A stretch of 64,000 nucleotides of DNA, from positions 3,844,001-3,908,000 of the forward strand of contig NZ_AP024269.1 in the NCBI RefSeq assembly GCF_016629525.1, read 5' to 3'. Both the position numbers and the translations under genes were made by a program. This document shows positions 47,507 to 57,263 of the stretch, piece after piece. Origin of the DNA: Kaistia sp. 32K. Lineage in GTDB: Bacteria > Pseudomonadota > Alphaproteobacteria > Rhizobiales > Kaistiaceae. The first letter of the stretch is position 1. Each line of letters starts with the position of its first letter. Below the pieces are notes generated by a model, which searched no databases, was not told the origin of the DNA, and saw nothing but the letters and a program-made list of their open reading frames with translations.

Positions 47507-48499
47507 TCAATCGCGCTGGTTTCGTCTTCCCAGCGCCTCTTCCCATGCCAGCGCCGTCGCGACGCACTGGTCGAGGTCGTCATGTTCGGGTCGCCAGCCG
47601 AGCTTTGACCGGGCGCGTGTCGAATTTGCGACAACCGCAGGCACGTCACCTGCGCGTCGCTCGCGCGTCGTCACTTCGAAGTCGCGGCCGGAAACCCGGC
47701 GCACGGCGTCGATCACCTCGCGCACGCTGTAGCCGTGGCCATAGCCGCAATTGGCGACCAGGCTGTCGCCGCCGGCGCGCAGATAGGCGAGCGCGTCGGC
47801 ATGCGCATTGGCGAGGTCGGAAACATGGATGTAGTCGCGCACGCAGGTGCCGTCGGCCGTGTCGTAGTCGGTGCCGAAGATCTCGATCCGGTCGCGCTTG
47901 CCGAGCGCGGTCTCGCAGGCGACCTTGATCAGATGCGTGGCGCCCTTGGTCGACTGGCCGGTGCGGCCGCGCGGATCGGCGCCGGCGACGTTGAAATAGC
48001 GCAGCGCCACATAGCGGAAGTCATGCGCGCGCGACGCATCCTCCAGCATCATCTCGGTCATCAGCTTGGAGCGGCCATAGGGCGACAGCGGCGAGAGCGG
48101 CGCGCCCTCCTCGACCGGCTCGGTGCCGGTGTCGCCATAGACGGCGGCGGTCGAGGAAAAGATGAAATGCTTGACTCCGGCGCGGATCACCGCCGCCATC
48201 AGCGCGCGCGATTTGACCGTATTGTTCAGGTAGTACCCGAGCGGGTCGGCGACGGAGTCCGGCACGACGATCGAACCGGCGAAGTGAATGACCGCATCGA
48301 TGGCATGTTCCGCCACCAGCCGCTCGACCAGCGCCTCGTCGGCAATGTCGCCTTCAACAAACACCGCCTCGGGCGCCACGGCCCACTGGAATCCGGTGGA
48401 CAGGCGATCAAGAACGACAACGGCCTCATGAGCGTCAACAAGACGCCACACCATGTGGCTACCGATATAGCCAGCACCGCCCGTCACCAGAACAGCCAC
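47507..48499 (-). CDS. galE: UDP-glucose 4-epimerase
   Basis: 330 aa extended SDR. NAD motif GGAGYIGSH (residues 7-15), catalytic YGRSK with SSTAAVYG ahead of it, and C-terminal RDYIHVSDLANAH. Interconverts UDP-glucose and UDP-galactose for LPS and exopolysaccharide. Divergent from galU; the shared 148-bp region is AT rich compared with its surroundings. Confidence 0.95.
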   Translation of the reverse strand: MAVLVTGGAGYIGSHMVWRLVDAHEAVVVLDRLSTGFQWAVAPEAVFVEGDIADEALVERLVAEHAIDAVIHFAGSIVVPDSVADPLGYYLNNTVKSRALMAAVIRAGVKHFIFSSTAAVYGDTGTEPVEEGAPLSPLSPYGRSKLMTEMMLEDASRAHDFRYVALRYFNVAGADPRGRTGQSTKGATHLIKVACETALGKRDRIEIFGTDYDTADGTCVRDYIHVSDLANAHADALAYLRAGGDSLVANCGYGHGYSVREVIDAVRRVSGRDFEVTTRERRAGDVPAVVANSTRARSKLGWRPEHDDLDQCVATALAWEEALGRRNQRD

Positions 48500-48647
48500 T
48501 TTGAAAGTCCCAACAGATTCGTATTGTTAATGAACTATGAATAGGTGAACGAAGTCTTGATGCGGCCGAAATTCACACTTTTCCATTAGCGTTATCGATA
48601 GAAATCTGCCGATATGCTCCCCGTACCGATGCATCCGTGAGGCGTCT

Positions 48648-49526
48648 ATGAACCCGAAGATTCGCAAGGCCGTTTTCCCCGTCGCCGGTCTTGGCACCCG
48701 CTTCCTGCCTGCGACCAAAGCCATGCCGAAGGAAATGCTGACGGTCGTCGATCGTCCGCTGATCCAGTACGCCGTCGACGAGGCGCGCGAAGCCGGTATC
48801 GAACACCTGATCTTCGTCACCGGCCGCAACAAGGCGGTCATCGAGGATCATTTCGACGTCCAGTACGAACTCGAAGCCACGCTCACGGATCGCGGCAAGA
48901 AGGAGGCTCTGAGCCTCCTCGCCAAGGACCTGCCGAAGCCGGGCTCGACCTCCTTCACCCGCCAGCAGGTTCCGCTCGGCCTCGGCCACGCCGTCTGGTG
49001 CGCGCGCGAGATGATCGGCAACGAGCCCTTCGCCGTGCTGCTGCCGGACATGGTGATGAAGGGCGAGCCGGGCTGTCTGAAGCAGATGGTCAAGGTCTAT
49101 GAGGAATGGGGCGGCAACGTGCTCGCGGTCGAGGAATGCGACCCGGCCCAGACGCACCAGTACGGCATCGTCGGCATCGGCGCCGAGATCGGCGGCCCGG
49201 CCTTCCGCATCAACGCCATGGTCGAGAAGCCGAAGCCGGAAGTGGCGCCTTCCAACCTCTACATCAACGGCCGCTACATCCTGCAGCCGCAGATCTTCGA
49301 CCTGCTCTCGAAGCAGGAGCGCGGCGCCGGCAACGAGATCCAGCTGACCGACGCCATGCTGCGCCTGATGGACCGCCAGTATTTCTACGGCTGCCGCTTC
49401 GACGGCCAGACCTATGACTGCGGCAACAAGGTCGGCTTCCTGGCGGCGAACGTCGCCTTCGCGCTCGACCGCCCGGATATCGCCGACGAGTTCCGCCCCG
49501 AGCTCGAGAAGCTGCTGGCGCGCTGA
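48648..49526 (+). CDS. galU: UTP-glucose-1-phosphate uridylyltransferase
   Basis: 292 aa. Nucleotide motif [20 protein letters not shown] (from residue 13), [12 protein letters not shown], and [13 protein letters not shown] near the C-terminus. Makes UDP-glucose, the substrate of the GalE encoded divergently. Ends at a strong terminator. Confidence 0.96.
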   Translation: MNPKIRKAVFPVAGLGTRFLPATKAMPKEMLTVVDRPLIQYAVDEAREAGIEHLIFVTGRNKAVIEDHFDVQYELEATLTDRGKKEALSLLAKDLPKPGSTSFTRQQVPLGLGHAVWCAREMIGNEPFAVLLPDMVMKGEPGCLKQMVKVYEEWGGNVLAVEECDPAQTHQYGIVGIGAEIGGPAFRINAMVEKPKPEVAPSNLYINGRYILQPQIFDLLSKQERGAGNEIQLTDAMLRLMDRQYFYGCRFDGQTYDCGNKVGFLAANVAFALDRPDIADEFRPELEKLLAR

Positions 49527-49554
49527 GGCGATCGTCCGGCTTGCATCGAAATAC

Positions 49555-49587
49555 GGCGCTCCGGTTCTCCGGGGCGCCATTTTTTTG
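49555..49587 (+). terminator. Intrinsic terminator after galU
   Basis: Stem GGCGCTCCGG/CCGGGGCGCC (one G-T pair), TTCT loop, then a run of seven T. Confidence 0.9.
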
Positions 49588-49597
49588 CGGCTGGTGG

Positions 49598-50515
49598 TCA
49601 GGCCTGATTGTAGGCCCACGTCCCGCTGGTGCCGAGCGCCTGCTCGAACGCCCGGCGCCCGCCGCCCGCGAGCCACGTCCGGAATGTCTGCAGCTCCGGA
49701 TTGATCCGGCGCAGGGCGGCGAGGTCCCCCTCAGCTGACAGTCGGCCGTTGTCGACCAGGGCGGTCAGCCTGGCGAGGAACGGGTTCTCCGCCAGCACCG
49801 CCTCGGTAAAGCGGGCATAGGCGATCGGCCGGCCGGCAGCCTGCGTGAACAGGGCTTCCAGCTCTGCCCCGGTGAGAACGTCACCGAACAGGTCGAGGGT
49901 CTCGCCGCCAAAGCGCGCGGGATCGGCGAAGACGGCGGCAACGAACTTGCCGATATCCTCCACCGCCACGAAGGGCATCGACTGGTCCCGCCTGAGGAAG
50001 AAGTCGAACCGCGCCGCGTCCAGCCCGAAGCCCGGCATCGCCAGCATCTCCATAAAACTGCCCGGCCGGACGATGGTGAAGGTAGTGGGCAGAGCGCGGA
50101 GATGCGCCTCGATGCGGATCTTGCTGTCGAAATGGCCGAGACCGGTGGGCGCGTCGCCGCGATGGATCACGGAAGTGTAGACGACGTGCCGGACCCCGCT
50201 CTCAACCGCGAGATCGGCGATGGCGGTGCCGAAACGCTCCTCCTCCGCGTCGCTCACCGTGCCCGATGGCGAACTCGGCTGCACGCTGAAGACCCCATAC
50301 GCGCCTTCCATGGCGCGCCGGATCGCGGCGGCATCCTCGAGCCGGCCCTCGACCAGCTCGGCACCGGCGTCCCGCAGCGCGAGGGAATTCGGCGAGGCCG
50401 GATCCCGAACGAAGGCGCGCACCGGCCATCCGGCCTTTAGCAGCGCCGCCGCGACCGACCCACCCTGCTGGCCGGTCGCCCCGAACACCAGGATCGGCTT
50501 TTGATTGTCAGACAT
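49598..50515 (-). CDS. NmrA-family NAD(P)-binding protein
   Basis: 305 aa. GATGQQGGSVAAALLKAGWP (from about residue 12) is the NmrA/HSCARG dinucleotide motif. No SDR YxxxK is evident, so it may sense NAD(P)H or act as a quinone reductase. GAGGGTG lies 7 nt upstream of the ATG. Divergent from an HxlR regulator, the same arrangement as qorR-qor2 in other bacteria. Confidence 0.85.
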   Translation of the reverse strand: MSDNQKPILVFGATGQQGGSVAAALLKAGWPVRAFVRDPASPNSLALRDAGAELVEGRLEDAAAIRRAMEGAYGVFSVQPSSPSGTVSDAEEERFGTAIADLAVESGVRHVVYTSVIHRGDAPTGLGHFDSKIRIEAHLRALPTTFTIVRPGSFMEMLAMPGFGLDAARFDFFLRRDQSMPFVAVEDIGKFVAAVFADPARFGGETLDLFGDVLTGAELEALFTQAAGRPIAYARFTEAVLAENPFLARLTALVDNGRLSAEGDLAALRRINPELQTFRTWLAGGGRRAFEQALGTSGTWAYNQA

Positions 50516-50541
50516 TGGAAAACACCCTCGTGCTTGAGCAA

Positions 50542-50560
50542 GGGTTACTCATATATACCC
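50542..50560. promoter_or_regulatory. Imperfect GGGTTA/TATACCC dyad between NmrA and HxlR genes
   Basis: GGGTTACTCATATATACCC lies in the short divergent region and overlaps TATATA elements that could serve as -10 boxes on either strand. Plausible HxlR operator. Confidence 0.4.
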
Positions 50561-50608
50561 ATGGAAATGCGGCGGAAGACGGCACATTTCTCAGCCTCAG
50601 GCACAAGG

Positions 50609-51019
50609 ATGATAGGATTGGATCGGCTGATACACGGACGGCCCTACGAAGAGACGCAGGAGGGTCCACGATTCAGGCCCTGCGCGCCGAACGGCGTCCT
50701 CGCCCGGCTCGGCGACAAGTGGACCATCCTCGTCATGTCGCACCTGGCCGTAGCGCGAGGCCATCGGCTGCGCTTTTCCGAACTCAAGAACGGAATCGAG
50801 GGCATCACCCAAAGGATGCTGACGCTCACGCTCCGCAATCTGGAACGCGACGGACTTCTCGTGCGCCACTACTTCCCCGAGGTGCCCCCGCGCGTCGAGT
50901 ACGAACTGACCGAGATGGGCGCCAGCATGCTGCCGGCCCTCGAAGGGTTCACGTCCTGGATCCGGGAGAATTGGCCGCACATCGAGGCGAGCCGCCACGC
51001 CTATGACGCGCGACCGTGA
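50609..51019 (+). CDS. HxlR-family transcriptional regulator
   Basis: 136 aa from ATG 50609; ATG 50561 and the frame start 50501 are alternatives. The family core CAPNGVLARLGDKWTILVMS, FSELKNGIEGITQRMLTLTL, RNLERDGLLVRHYFPEVPPR and VEYELTEMG is a winged helix. A conserved Cys before the first helix (FRPCAPNG) is the residue that senses quinones or diamide in YodB/QorR relatives. Likely controls the divergent NmrA gene. Confidence 0.87.
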   Translation: MIGLDRLIHGRPYEETQEGPRFRPCAPNGVLARLGDKWTILVMSHLAVARGHRLRFSELKNGIEGITQRMLTLTLRNLERDGLLVRHYFPEVPPRVEYELTEMGASMLPALEGFTSWIRENWPHIEASRHAYDARP

Positions 51020-51055
51020 GGCCGACAGGTCATAGGCAGGCGGATTAGCGGCCCC

Positions 51056-51643
51056 CTACAGCCTGCCGATCTTGCGGCGGACCTTGGCCAGGTAGCGCGC
51101 CCGGCTTTCGGGCGTCGAGCTGTCCATCTTGTAGTGCGCGAGATAGAGCGTGCGGCAGAACGGGTGGCAAAGGCTCCGGATACCGCGCAACAAAATCCGC
51201 CGGCCCGGCTCGCCGATGAACTTCGACAGGATCCAGCTGGCGCCGCAGCTCGTCACCACGGCGAGCTTGCGGATGTTCTGCATCGCCGGCCGCGAGCCGC
51301 GCGTCGCCGTGGGCATGATGAAGGTCGCATGCGGCACCCAGACCCGCTCCAGCCAGCCCTTCAGCATGGCCGGCGGGCTGAACCACCAGGTCGGATAGAC
51401 GAAGACGAGGATCTCGCACCATTTGATCAGCGCGAGATGCTCGGCGATCGGGATCTCGTTGATATCAGGCTCGTTGTAGACGCGCCGCTCGTCGGCGCGC
51501 ATGACGGGATCGAAGCCGGAGGCGTAGAGGTCGAGCAGCCTGACCTCATGCCCCGAGGCGCGGAGCGCCTCGAGGGTGGTGTCGCGGAGCGCGGCGCCGA
51601 AACTCTCCGGCACGGGATGAGCGTAGACCACAAGCGCGCGCAT
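51056..51643 (-). CDS. NAD(P)H:quinone oxidoreductase-like flavoprotein
   Basis: 195 aa flavodoxin-fold protein. MRALVVYAHPVPESFGAALR, then LIKWCEILVFVYPTWWFSPP, match the NQO/KefF/YwrO group that binds FMN or FAD and reduces quinones by two electrons. The C-terminal extension (HPFCRTLYLAHYKMDSSTPE) is longer than in KefF. It converges with the HxlR gene and may belong to the same stress response. Confidence 0.85.
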   Translation of the reverse strand: MRALVVYAHPVPESFGAALRDTTLEALRASGHEVRLLDLYASGFDPVMRADERRVYNEPDINEIPIAEHLALIKWCEILVFVYPTWWFSPPAMLKGWLERVWVPHATFIMPTATRGSRPAMQNIRKLAVVTSCGASWILSKFIGEPGRRILLRGIRSLCHPFCRTLYLAHYKMDSSTPESRARYLAKVRRKIGRL

Positions 51644-51698
51644 GGCTCAGCGCGCCGCCGTGATCATGTGAAAAAGCGAGAGGCCCCCCCGAGCCATC

Positions 51699-53114
51699 TC
51701 AGCCGACTGCCCGGATGCCGGGGAACAGGAAGGTCTTGGTCGACGTGAAGTCGAAATCCGGATCCTCCCAGGCGATCATCTTGCCGGGGTTGAGCAGGCC
51801 GTTCGGATCCGCCTCGCGCTTGAAGGCGAGCTGGGCGAGGTCCGTCTGCTTCATGCCGCCCTCCTCCAGCGTGTAGCGATGCGGATTGAAGATCGGGCAG
51901 CCATGCTCCTCGTGGATCCGGATGATCTCCTCCAGGCGCTCTTCCGTCGTATAGCGCACCATCGGCAGGCCCATCGGCGTGATCTTGCCGTCGAAGCGGA
52001 CGAATTCAAGATGGCCGGGCACCTCGTCGCCGAACAGCTTGGTCAGCGTCTCGATCTTCTCGATATGGTGCGGCGGCGGATACATCGACTGCAGATAGGT
52101 GATCGACGGGTCGACGCGAATGGCGCGGAGCGTCGTATGGTTCCAGCCGAGCTCGTAGTTCGGCGGGATGCCCTTCAGATCCTCGGCGGTGTCCGAGCGG
52201 AACACCACCTCGCCCTTGCTGCGCGAGGTCAGCGCCAGGAAGGCGTCGACCGCATGCGCCGCGACCGTGACGATCGCCAGCGACTGGCCGGGCTTCAGGA
52301 ACTTCTGGTGGCGCAGGAAATAGTCGTAGGGGATCGGCGCCGCGACGGTCGCGAGCTCCTTGATCAGGAGGCCGTCGGAATTGCCGACGCTGTCGGCATA
52401 GCGCACCGCGTCCATGTAGTCGTCGAAGCCGACCAGGACGTCGACCCAGTCATAGGCCGTCGTCAGCGGCATCTCGACTTCGGTGATGATGCCGTTGGTG
52501 CCATAGGCGTGCATCACCTTGTGCAGTTCCCAGCCGGTCAGCTCGAGAATGCGGGGCTCGGCCTCCATGGTGACGACGCGCAGCCGCAGCACGTTGCCGA
52601 TGTCGCGCAGGCCGCCCCAGCGGATCGAGCCGACGCCGCCGGAACCGCCGGCGATGAAGCCGCCGATCGTCGCGGTCTTGGCGGTCGAGGGATGCAGGCG
52701 CAGTTCCTGGCCGGAATGCGCCTTCGTCTCGGCGTCGAGCTGGGCGATGACGGCGCCGGGCTCGGCGATGACGCGGCCGGGATGGATCGCCTTGACCTTG
52801 TTCATCTCGGCGAGGTTGAGGATCAGGCCGCCGGAAAGCGGCATCGCCTGGCCGTAATTGCCGGTGCCGGTGCCGCGCGGGGTCACCGGTACGTCATGCT
52901 TGAAGGCGGCCTTCAGGATGCGGATCACCTCCGCCTCGTCCTTCGGCGTCGCGACCAGGTCCGCGGTGACGTGGTCGAGCTGGGCCTTCAGGACCGGCGA
53001 ATACCAGAAGAAGTCGCGGCTCTTCTGCTTCACCAAAGCCGGATTGTCTTCGAGCGCGATGCCGTCGAGCTCGGCCCTCAGCGCTTCGAAGTCGTTTCTG
53101 AATTGATGAGCCAT
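51699..53114 (-). CDS. FAD-binding oxidase (GlcD/VAO family)
   Basis: 471 aa. FAD_binding_4 motifs TPRGTGTGNYGQAMPLSGGL (about residues 78-97) and TIGGFIAGGSGGVGSIRWGG (about 148-167), and a C-terminal FAD-oxidase region ending GLLNPGKMIAWEDP. Such enzymes oxidise 2-hydroxyacids or other alcohol or amine substrates. Last gene of a five-gene operon with an ABC importer and a cytosine-deaminase-like enzyme; only 2 bp separate it from the latter. Substrate unknown. Confidence 0.88.
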   Translation of the reverse strand: MAHQFRNDFEALRAELDGIALEDNPALVKQKSRDFFWYSPVLKAQLDHVTADLVATPKDEAEVIRILKAAFKHDVPVTPRGTGTGNYGQAMPLSGGLILNLAEMNKVKAIHPGRVIAEPGAVIAQLDAETKAHSGQELRLHPSTAKTATIGGFIAGGSGGVGSIRWGGLRDIGNVLRLRVVTMEAEPRILELTGWELHKVMHAYGTNGIITEVEMPLTTAYDWVDVLVGFDDYMDAVRYADSVGNSDGLLIKELATVAAPIPYDYFLRHQKFLKPGQSLAIVTVAAHAVDAFLALTSRSKGEVVFRSDTAEDLKGIPPNYELGWNHTTLRAIRVDPSITYLQSMYPPPHHIEKIETLTKLFGDEVPGHLEFVRFDGKITPMGLPMVRYTTEERLEEIIRIHEEHGCPIFNPHRYTLEEGGMKQTDLAQLAFKREADPNGLLNPGKMIAWEDPDFDFTSTKTFLFPGIRAVG

Positions 53115-53116
53115 GA

Positions 53117-54430
53117 TCAGTGTCCAAACAGGGAATCGAGTTCACGATAATCGGGCAATGTCCGGTCGATCGCCTTGCCCTGGCGCAAAACGATGCGGTC
53201 GGATTGCGGGCGCGACAGGAATTCGGACCAGCTGCGGGCCCGGAACAGCACCAGATCGGCGGGATCGCCAGCCCGGATCCGTCCGAGATCGGAGCGGCGC
53301 AGGATGGCGGCGGGGTTGGTGGTGACGACGCGCGCGGCGCCGTCGAGCGGGTGGTCGAGATGCAGGATCCGAACCGCCTCGCGGAAGACCTCGACGGCGT
53401 CGAGGTCGCCATAGGCGTAGAACGGGTCCCGCGTGTTGTCGGAGGCGACCGCCACGCGGATGCCGCGCTCCTCCATCTCGTTCAGAAGCGTCACCCCGCG
53501 CCAGCGCGGCGTGCGGCCGGGATGGCGGTCCTGCAGGTAGAGATTGCACATCGGCAGCGAGACGACGGCGAGGCCCGCCTCGGCGACGAGGTCCATCGTC
53601 CGGTCCGCCTCGCTCTCGTCCTGGCGGGCGAGCGAACAGCAATGGCCGACCGTGACCTGCCCCTCATAGGAGGTGCGGATCGCCGCGTTGGCGATCGCCG
53701 CCAGCGAGCGGGCATTGGGATCGGCGGTCTCGTCGACATGCAGGTCGATGTCGAAGCCGTTTTCCGACGCCATGGCGAAGAGATGGTCGAGCGCGGTGTC
53801 GAGGCCCGGCGTCATATAGGTGAAGCCGCCGAGCACGCCGCCATAGGAGGCGACGACGTTGGTAAGGCGTGCGCGCACCGTCTCGTCGAGATAGAGCTCG
53901 ATCGGCGACAGCGCCACGCCCTGCAGGTCGACGCGGCCCGCCCAGACGTCGCGCGCCTCGGCGAAGGCCGGCCAGGACGCTGGAAACTGCGGCGGCACGC
54001 AGTCGATATGGGTGCGGATCAGCCGCGTGCCGTGCGCATAGGCGGAGCGGAGCGAGAACTCCATCCGCGCCCGCACGTCCTCCGTCGTCCAGTGCGCCTC
54101 GCGGTCGGCGTCGACCGCGGCGAGCGCGTCGGCGAAGCTGCCCGAGGGGTTCTCGCGCCGCGCCCAGATATGGCCCTTGTCGAGATGGGTGTGCATGTCG
54201 ACGAAACAGGGCCAGACCTGGCCGGCATCGAGATCGAAGACGGGTGCGTCGTCGACGCTGCCGGCCGGCCGCAGCGCCTCGATCCTGCCGTTCGCGACGA
54301 CGATGTCGGCCCGCATCAGCCCCTCGCCGACGTCGCGCCCGTCGAAGCCGTCGACGGTCACGGCGGGCAAGGTGGCGTTGGCGAGCACATAGCGATCCGC
54401 ATCCGGAAGCGCGGCAAAACCCTTCGTCAT
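53117..54430 (-). CDS. Cytosine-deaminase-like amidohydrolase
   Basis: 437 aa metal-dependent hydrolase. Metal ligands in DMHTHLDKGHIW, RTHIDC, FDIDLHVDETADP, TVGHCCSLA and ASDNTRDPFYAYGDLDAVEV follow the CodA order. Family members deaminate cytosine, isocytosine, creatinine-like or triazine rings. Its stop lies 2 bp before the FAD oxidase start and its start 1 bp after the permease stop, so the products work on the imported compound. Confidence 0.87.
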   Translation of the reverse strand: MTKGFAALPDADRYVLANATLPAVTVDGFDGRDVGEGLMRADIVVANGRIEALRPAGSVDDAPVFDLDAGQVWPCFVDMHTHLDKGHIWARRENPSGSFADALAAVDADREAHWTTEDVRARMEFSLRSAYAHGTRLIRTHIDCVPPQFPASWPAFAEARDVWAGRVDLQGVALSPIELYLDETVRARLTNVVASYGGVLGGFTYMTPGLDTALDHLFAMASENGFDIDLHVDETADPNARSLAAIANAAIRTSYEGQVTVGHCCSLARQDESEADRTMDLVAEAGLAVVSLPMCNLYLQDRHPGRTPRWRGVTLLNEMEERGIRVAVASDNTRDPFYAYGDLDAVEVFREAVRILHLDHPLDGAARVVTTNPAAILRRSDLGRIRAGDPADLVLFRARSWSEFLSRPQSDRIVLRQGKAIDRTLPDYRELDSLFGH

Positions 54431-54431
54431 C

Positions 54432-55310
54432 TCAATTCTCCCGCCGGATCGCGCTTTCGTGCCAGCGGCGCAGCAGCAGATGCGAGATCAGGCTGGTCGC
54501 GCCATAGATCACGACGCCGGTGGCGCAGAGCAGGATCAGCGCGGCGAACAGGCGGGGGATGTTGAGACGGTACTGCGATTCGAGCAGGCGGAAGGCGAGG
54601 CCCGAGCCGGCGCCGGCGGAACCGGCGGCGAACTCGGCCACCACGGCCGCGATCAGCGCGAGGCCGCCGGCGATCCGGAGGCCCGCCAGGAAATAGGGCA
54701 GCGCTGCCGGCAGCTTCAGGTGGATCATCGTCTGCCAGCGGCTGGCGCCGTAGAGCTCGAACAGGTTGAGCAAATTGTGGTCAGTGCTCTTCAGGCCCTG
54801 CGTCGTGTTGGAGAGCACGGGGAAGAAGGCGACGATCCAGGCGCAGATCAGAAGCGCGGACTGCGTCGACGGCGCGTAGATCAGGATGAGCGGCGCGATG
54901 GCGACGACGGGCGTCACCTGCAGGATGACCATGTAAGGCGACAGCGCCAGCTCGATCCATTTCGACTGGGTGAGCAGGATGGCGAGCGCGACGCCGCCGA
55001 CCAGCGCGATGGCGAGCGCCAGGAAGGTGATCTTCAGCGTCACCAAGAGCGCCGTGCCGAGGATCGGCCAGTCCTTGATCAGCGACTGCGCGACGAGATC
55101 CGGCCCGGGCAGGATGTATTTCGGGATGTTGTAGGCGGCGACATACCAGGCCCAGAGGCCGATCAGCATCGCCAGCATCACCAGCGGGATGAGCACGCGG
55201 AGGATGCGCTCGCTGACGGGCATGGTCGGGATCGGCGCGGGCGGCGTGTCTTCATGGGCGGCGGCCTGCGCGGTCGGGGTCGCGGCGGGGCCCTGGTCGA
55301 TGCTGGTCAT
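54432..55310 (-). CDS. NitT/TauT-type ABC transporter permease
   Basis: 292 aa, about six membrane helices after a Pro/Ala-rich cytoplasmic N-terminus of 35 residues. The EAA-type loop is LLNLFELYGASRWQTMIHLKLPAALPYF. Used for small organic anions or heterocycles such as taurine, nitrate and thiamine precursors. ATGA overlap with the ATPase gene. Confidence 0.9.
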   Translation of the reverse strand: MTSIDQGPAATPTAQAAAHEDTPPAPIPTMPVSERILRVLIPLVMLAMLIGLWAWYVAAYNIPKYILPGPDLVAQSLIKDWPILGTALLVTLKITFLALAIALVGGVALAILLTQSKWIELALSPYMVILQVTPVVAIAPLILIYAPSTQSALLICAWIVAFFPVLSNTTQGLKSTDHNLLNLFELYGASRWQTMIHLKLPAALPYFLAGLRIAGGLALIAAVVAEFAAGSAGAGSGLAFRLLESQYRLNIPRLFAALILLCATGVVIYGATSLISHLLLRRWHESAIRREN

Positions 55311-56128
55311 AGATGGTCTGCCGCTCCGATGGCGGAAAGAAGGGATTCCGAGGTCCGGCGGCAATATTCGCCATAGGCCTGCGAGGTGCGGAAGCCGATG
55401 CCGCGCGGATGCGGCGCATCGACCTCGATCTCGTCGATGACGCGGCCGGGGCGCGCGGCCATGACGACGATCCGGCTCGACAGGTAGACGGATTCGAAAA
55501 CCGAATGGGTGACGAAGACGATCGTCCAGCCGAACTGCTCCCAGAGCCGGAGCAGGTCGTCATTGAGCTTCTGGCGGGTGATCTCGTCGAGCGCGGCGAA
55601 GGGCTCGTCCATCAGCAGGATGCGCGGACGCGTCACCAGCGCGCGGGCGATCGAGACGCGCATCTTCATGCCGCCGGACAGCTCGCGCGGATAGGAATCG
55701 ACGAACTTGTCGAGGCCGACCATCTCCAGCGCTTCCATGACGCGCGGCCGCGCCTCGGCCTGCGAGACGCCCTTCAGGCGCAGCGGCAGCCAGACATTCT
55801 TGAACACCGTCGCCCACGGCATCAGCGTCGGCTCCTGGAACACGAAGCCGATCTCGCCCTCGCTGCCCTTCTTCGCCGCCTTCGCGCCCTCGTCCGGCCA
55901 GACGATGCTGCCCGAGGACGGCTCGCCGAGGCCGGCCAGCATCCTGAGCGCGGTCGACTTGCCGCAACCCGACGGACCGAGAAGGCTGATGAACTCGCCG
56001 CCGCGGATCGTCAGCGACATGTCCTTCAGCGCGATCGTCCCGTTCGAAAACGTCTTCGAGATGTGTTCGAGACGAACGATGGGCCGTCCGGACGCGGCGG
56101 ATGGCGGGCTACTGGTTGCGAGAGACAA
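55307..56128 (-). CDS. NitT/TauT-type ABC transporter ATPase
   Basis: 273 aa. Walker A GPSGCGKST, signature LSGGMKMRV, Walker B ILLMDEPFAALD, switch His in FVTHSVFE. TauB/SsuB type. Couples ATP hydrolysis to import with the permease encoded next. A 13-bp hairpin lies in the 127-bp gap before its start. Confidence 0.92.
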   Translation of the reverse strand: MSLATSSPPSAASGRPIVRLEHISKTFSNGTIALKDMSLTIRGGEFISLLGPSGCGKSTALRMLAGLGEPSSGSIVWPDEGAKAAKKGSEGEIGFVFQEPTLMPWATVFKNVWLPLRLKGVSQAEARPRVMEALEMVGLDKFVDSYPRELSGGMKMRVSIARALVTRPRILLMDEPFAALDEITRQKLNDDLLRLWEQFGWTIVFVTHSVFESVYLSSRIVVMAARPGRVIDEIEVDAPHPRGIGFRTSQAYGEYCRRTSESLLSAIGAADHL

Positions 56129-56209
56129 GAAATCCGTTTCCTCAACTTAAGTGGCGAAACGCGCCACCAAACTGGCGATGGCCAAACGGGCGATGGCCAA
56201 TCAGGCAAT

Positions 56210-56239
56210 GGCATTGCCGGGCCTGAGCCCGGCAATGCC
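56210..56239 (-). other. Intra-operon 13-bp perfect hairpin
   Basis: GGCATTGCCGGGC and GCCCGGCAATGCC pair around CTGA. No T-run. Next to it are near-repeats GGCGATGGCCAA (56174-56185 and 56189-56200). Placed between the binding-protein and ATPase genes, it probably stabilises the upstream mRNA segment so that more binding protein is made. Confidence 0.6.
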
Positions 56240-56255
56240 TGGAGGCGTGACGCCC

Positions 56256-57263
56256 TTACTTCTTCAGTTCCTTGCCGACGCCCTTGCAGGTGAACTTGGT
56301 CGTGTAGACCTTCGACAGGTCGAGATCGGCCTTGGTGACCTTGGCCTTGACCATCTTCTCGTAGAAGTCCTTGACCCGCGCGTCGGTGATGCAGCCGATG
56401 CCCTTGTCGAGCGTGTCGCCGGAATCGACCAGGCCATAATCCTTCATGGTCTGGATCGTGTAGGCGATCTGCTCATCCGTGATTTCCGGATTGTCCTTCT
56501 TAATCAGGTCGTTGGCAGCCTTGTTGTCGCCGTACAGGTAGTTGTACCAGCCGACGATCGAGGCATCGACGAAGCGCTGCACGATGTCGGGATTGGCGTC
56601 GGCATATTCCTGCGTCGCCTCGATCAGGGTCGAATAGGTGCTGAAGCCTTCATCGGCGAGCAGGAACAGCTTCGGCTTGAAATCGGCCTGCTTGGCGATC
56701 TCGAACGGCTCGGAGGTGATGTAGCCCTGCTGCGCCGACTTCGGATCGGCGAGGAACGGCGCCGGATTGAAGGTGTAGGGCTTGAACTGCTCGTCGCGGA
56801 AGCCCGGGAAAGCCTCCTTCATCCACTGGAAGTAGGAGGCATAGCCGTCCTTCGACAGAAGCAGCGTGTCGAGCTTGGCCAGGTCCTCGAACTTCTCGAC
56901 GTCCGGATGGGCGATGATGACCTGCGGTTCCTTCTGGAAGATCGCGGCGACCTCGACCAGCGGAATGCCCTCGTCGGCGGCGGCGAAGGTCTCGACCAGG
57001 TTGCCGGCCATGTTGAACTGCGTCTTGCCGGCGAGCATCAGCTGGCGGTTGGCCGCCTGCGGTCCGCCCTGCACGATCGTCACCTTGAGGCCGTACTTCT
57101 CGTAGGTGCCGTCGGCGACGGCCTGGTAGAAGCCGCCATGCTCGGCCTGAGCCAGCCAGTTGGTGCCGAAGGAGACCTCGTCGAGCGCGAAGGCCTGGCC
57201 GGAAAAAGCCACTGCCGCCGCGCCGGCCGCCATGCCGATGAACCTTGTCTTGAGCGATGTCAT
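56256..57263 (-). CDS. NMT1/THI5-like ABC substrate-binding protein
   Basis: 335 aa. Signal peptide (FIGMAAGAAAVAFSGQAFA) then LDEVSFGTNWLAQAEHGGFY, the opening typical of NMT1/THI5-type proteins, which bind pyrimidine-like or other small ligands. GGPQAANRQLMLAGKTQFNM lines the cleft. First gene of the operon. Together with the downstream deaminase, a nucleobase-like ligand is the best inference. Confidence 0.88.
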   Translation of the reverse strand: MTSLKTRFIGMAAGAAAVAFSGQAFALDEVSFGTNWLAQAEHGGFYQAVADGTYEKYGLKVTIVQGGPQAANRQLMLAGKTQFNMAGNLVETFAAADEGIPLVEVAAIFQKEPQVIIAHPDVEKFEDLAKLDTLLLSKDGYASYFQWMKEAFPGFRDEQFKPYTFNPAPFLADPKSAQQGYITSEPFEIAKQADFKPKLFLLADEGFSTYSTLIEATQEYADANPDIVQRFVDASIVGWYNYLYGDNKAANDLIKKDNPEITDEQIAYTIQTMKDYGLVDSGDTLDKGIGCITDARVKDFYEKMVKAKVTKADLDLSKVYTTKFTCKGVGKELKK

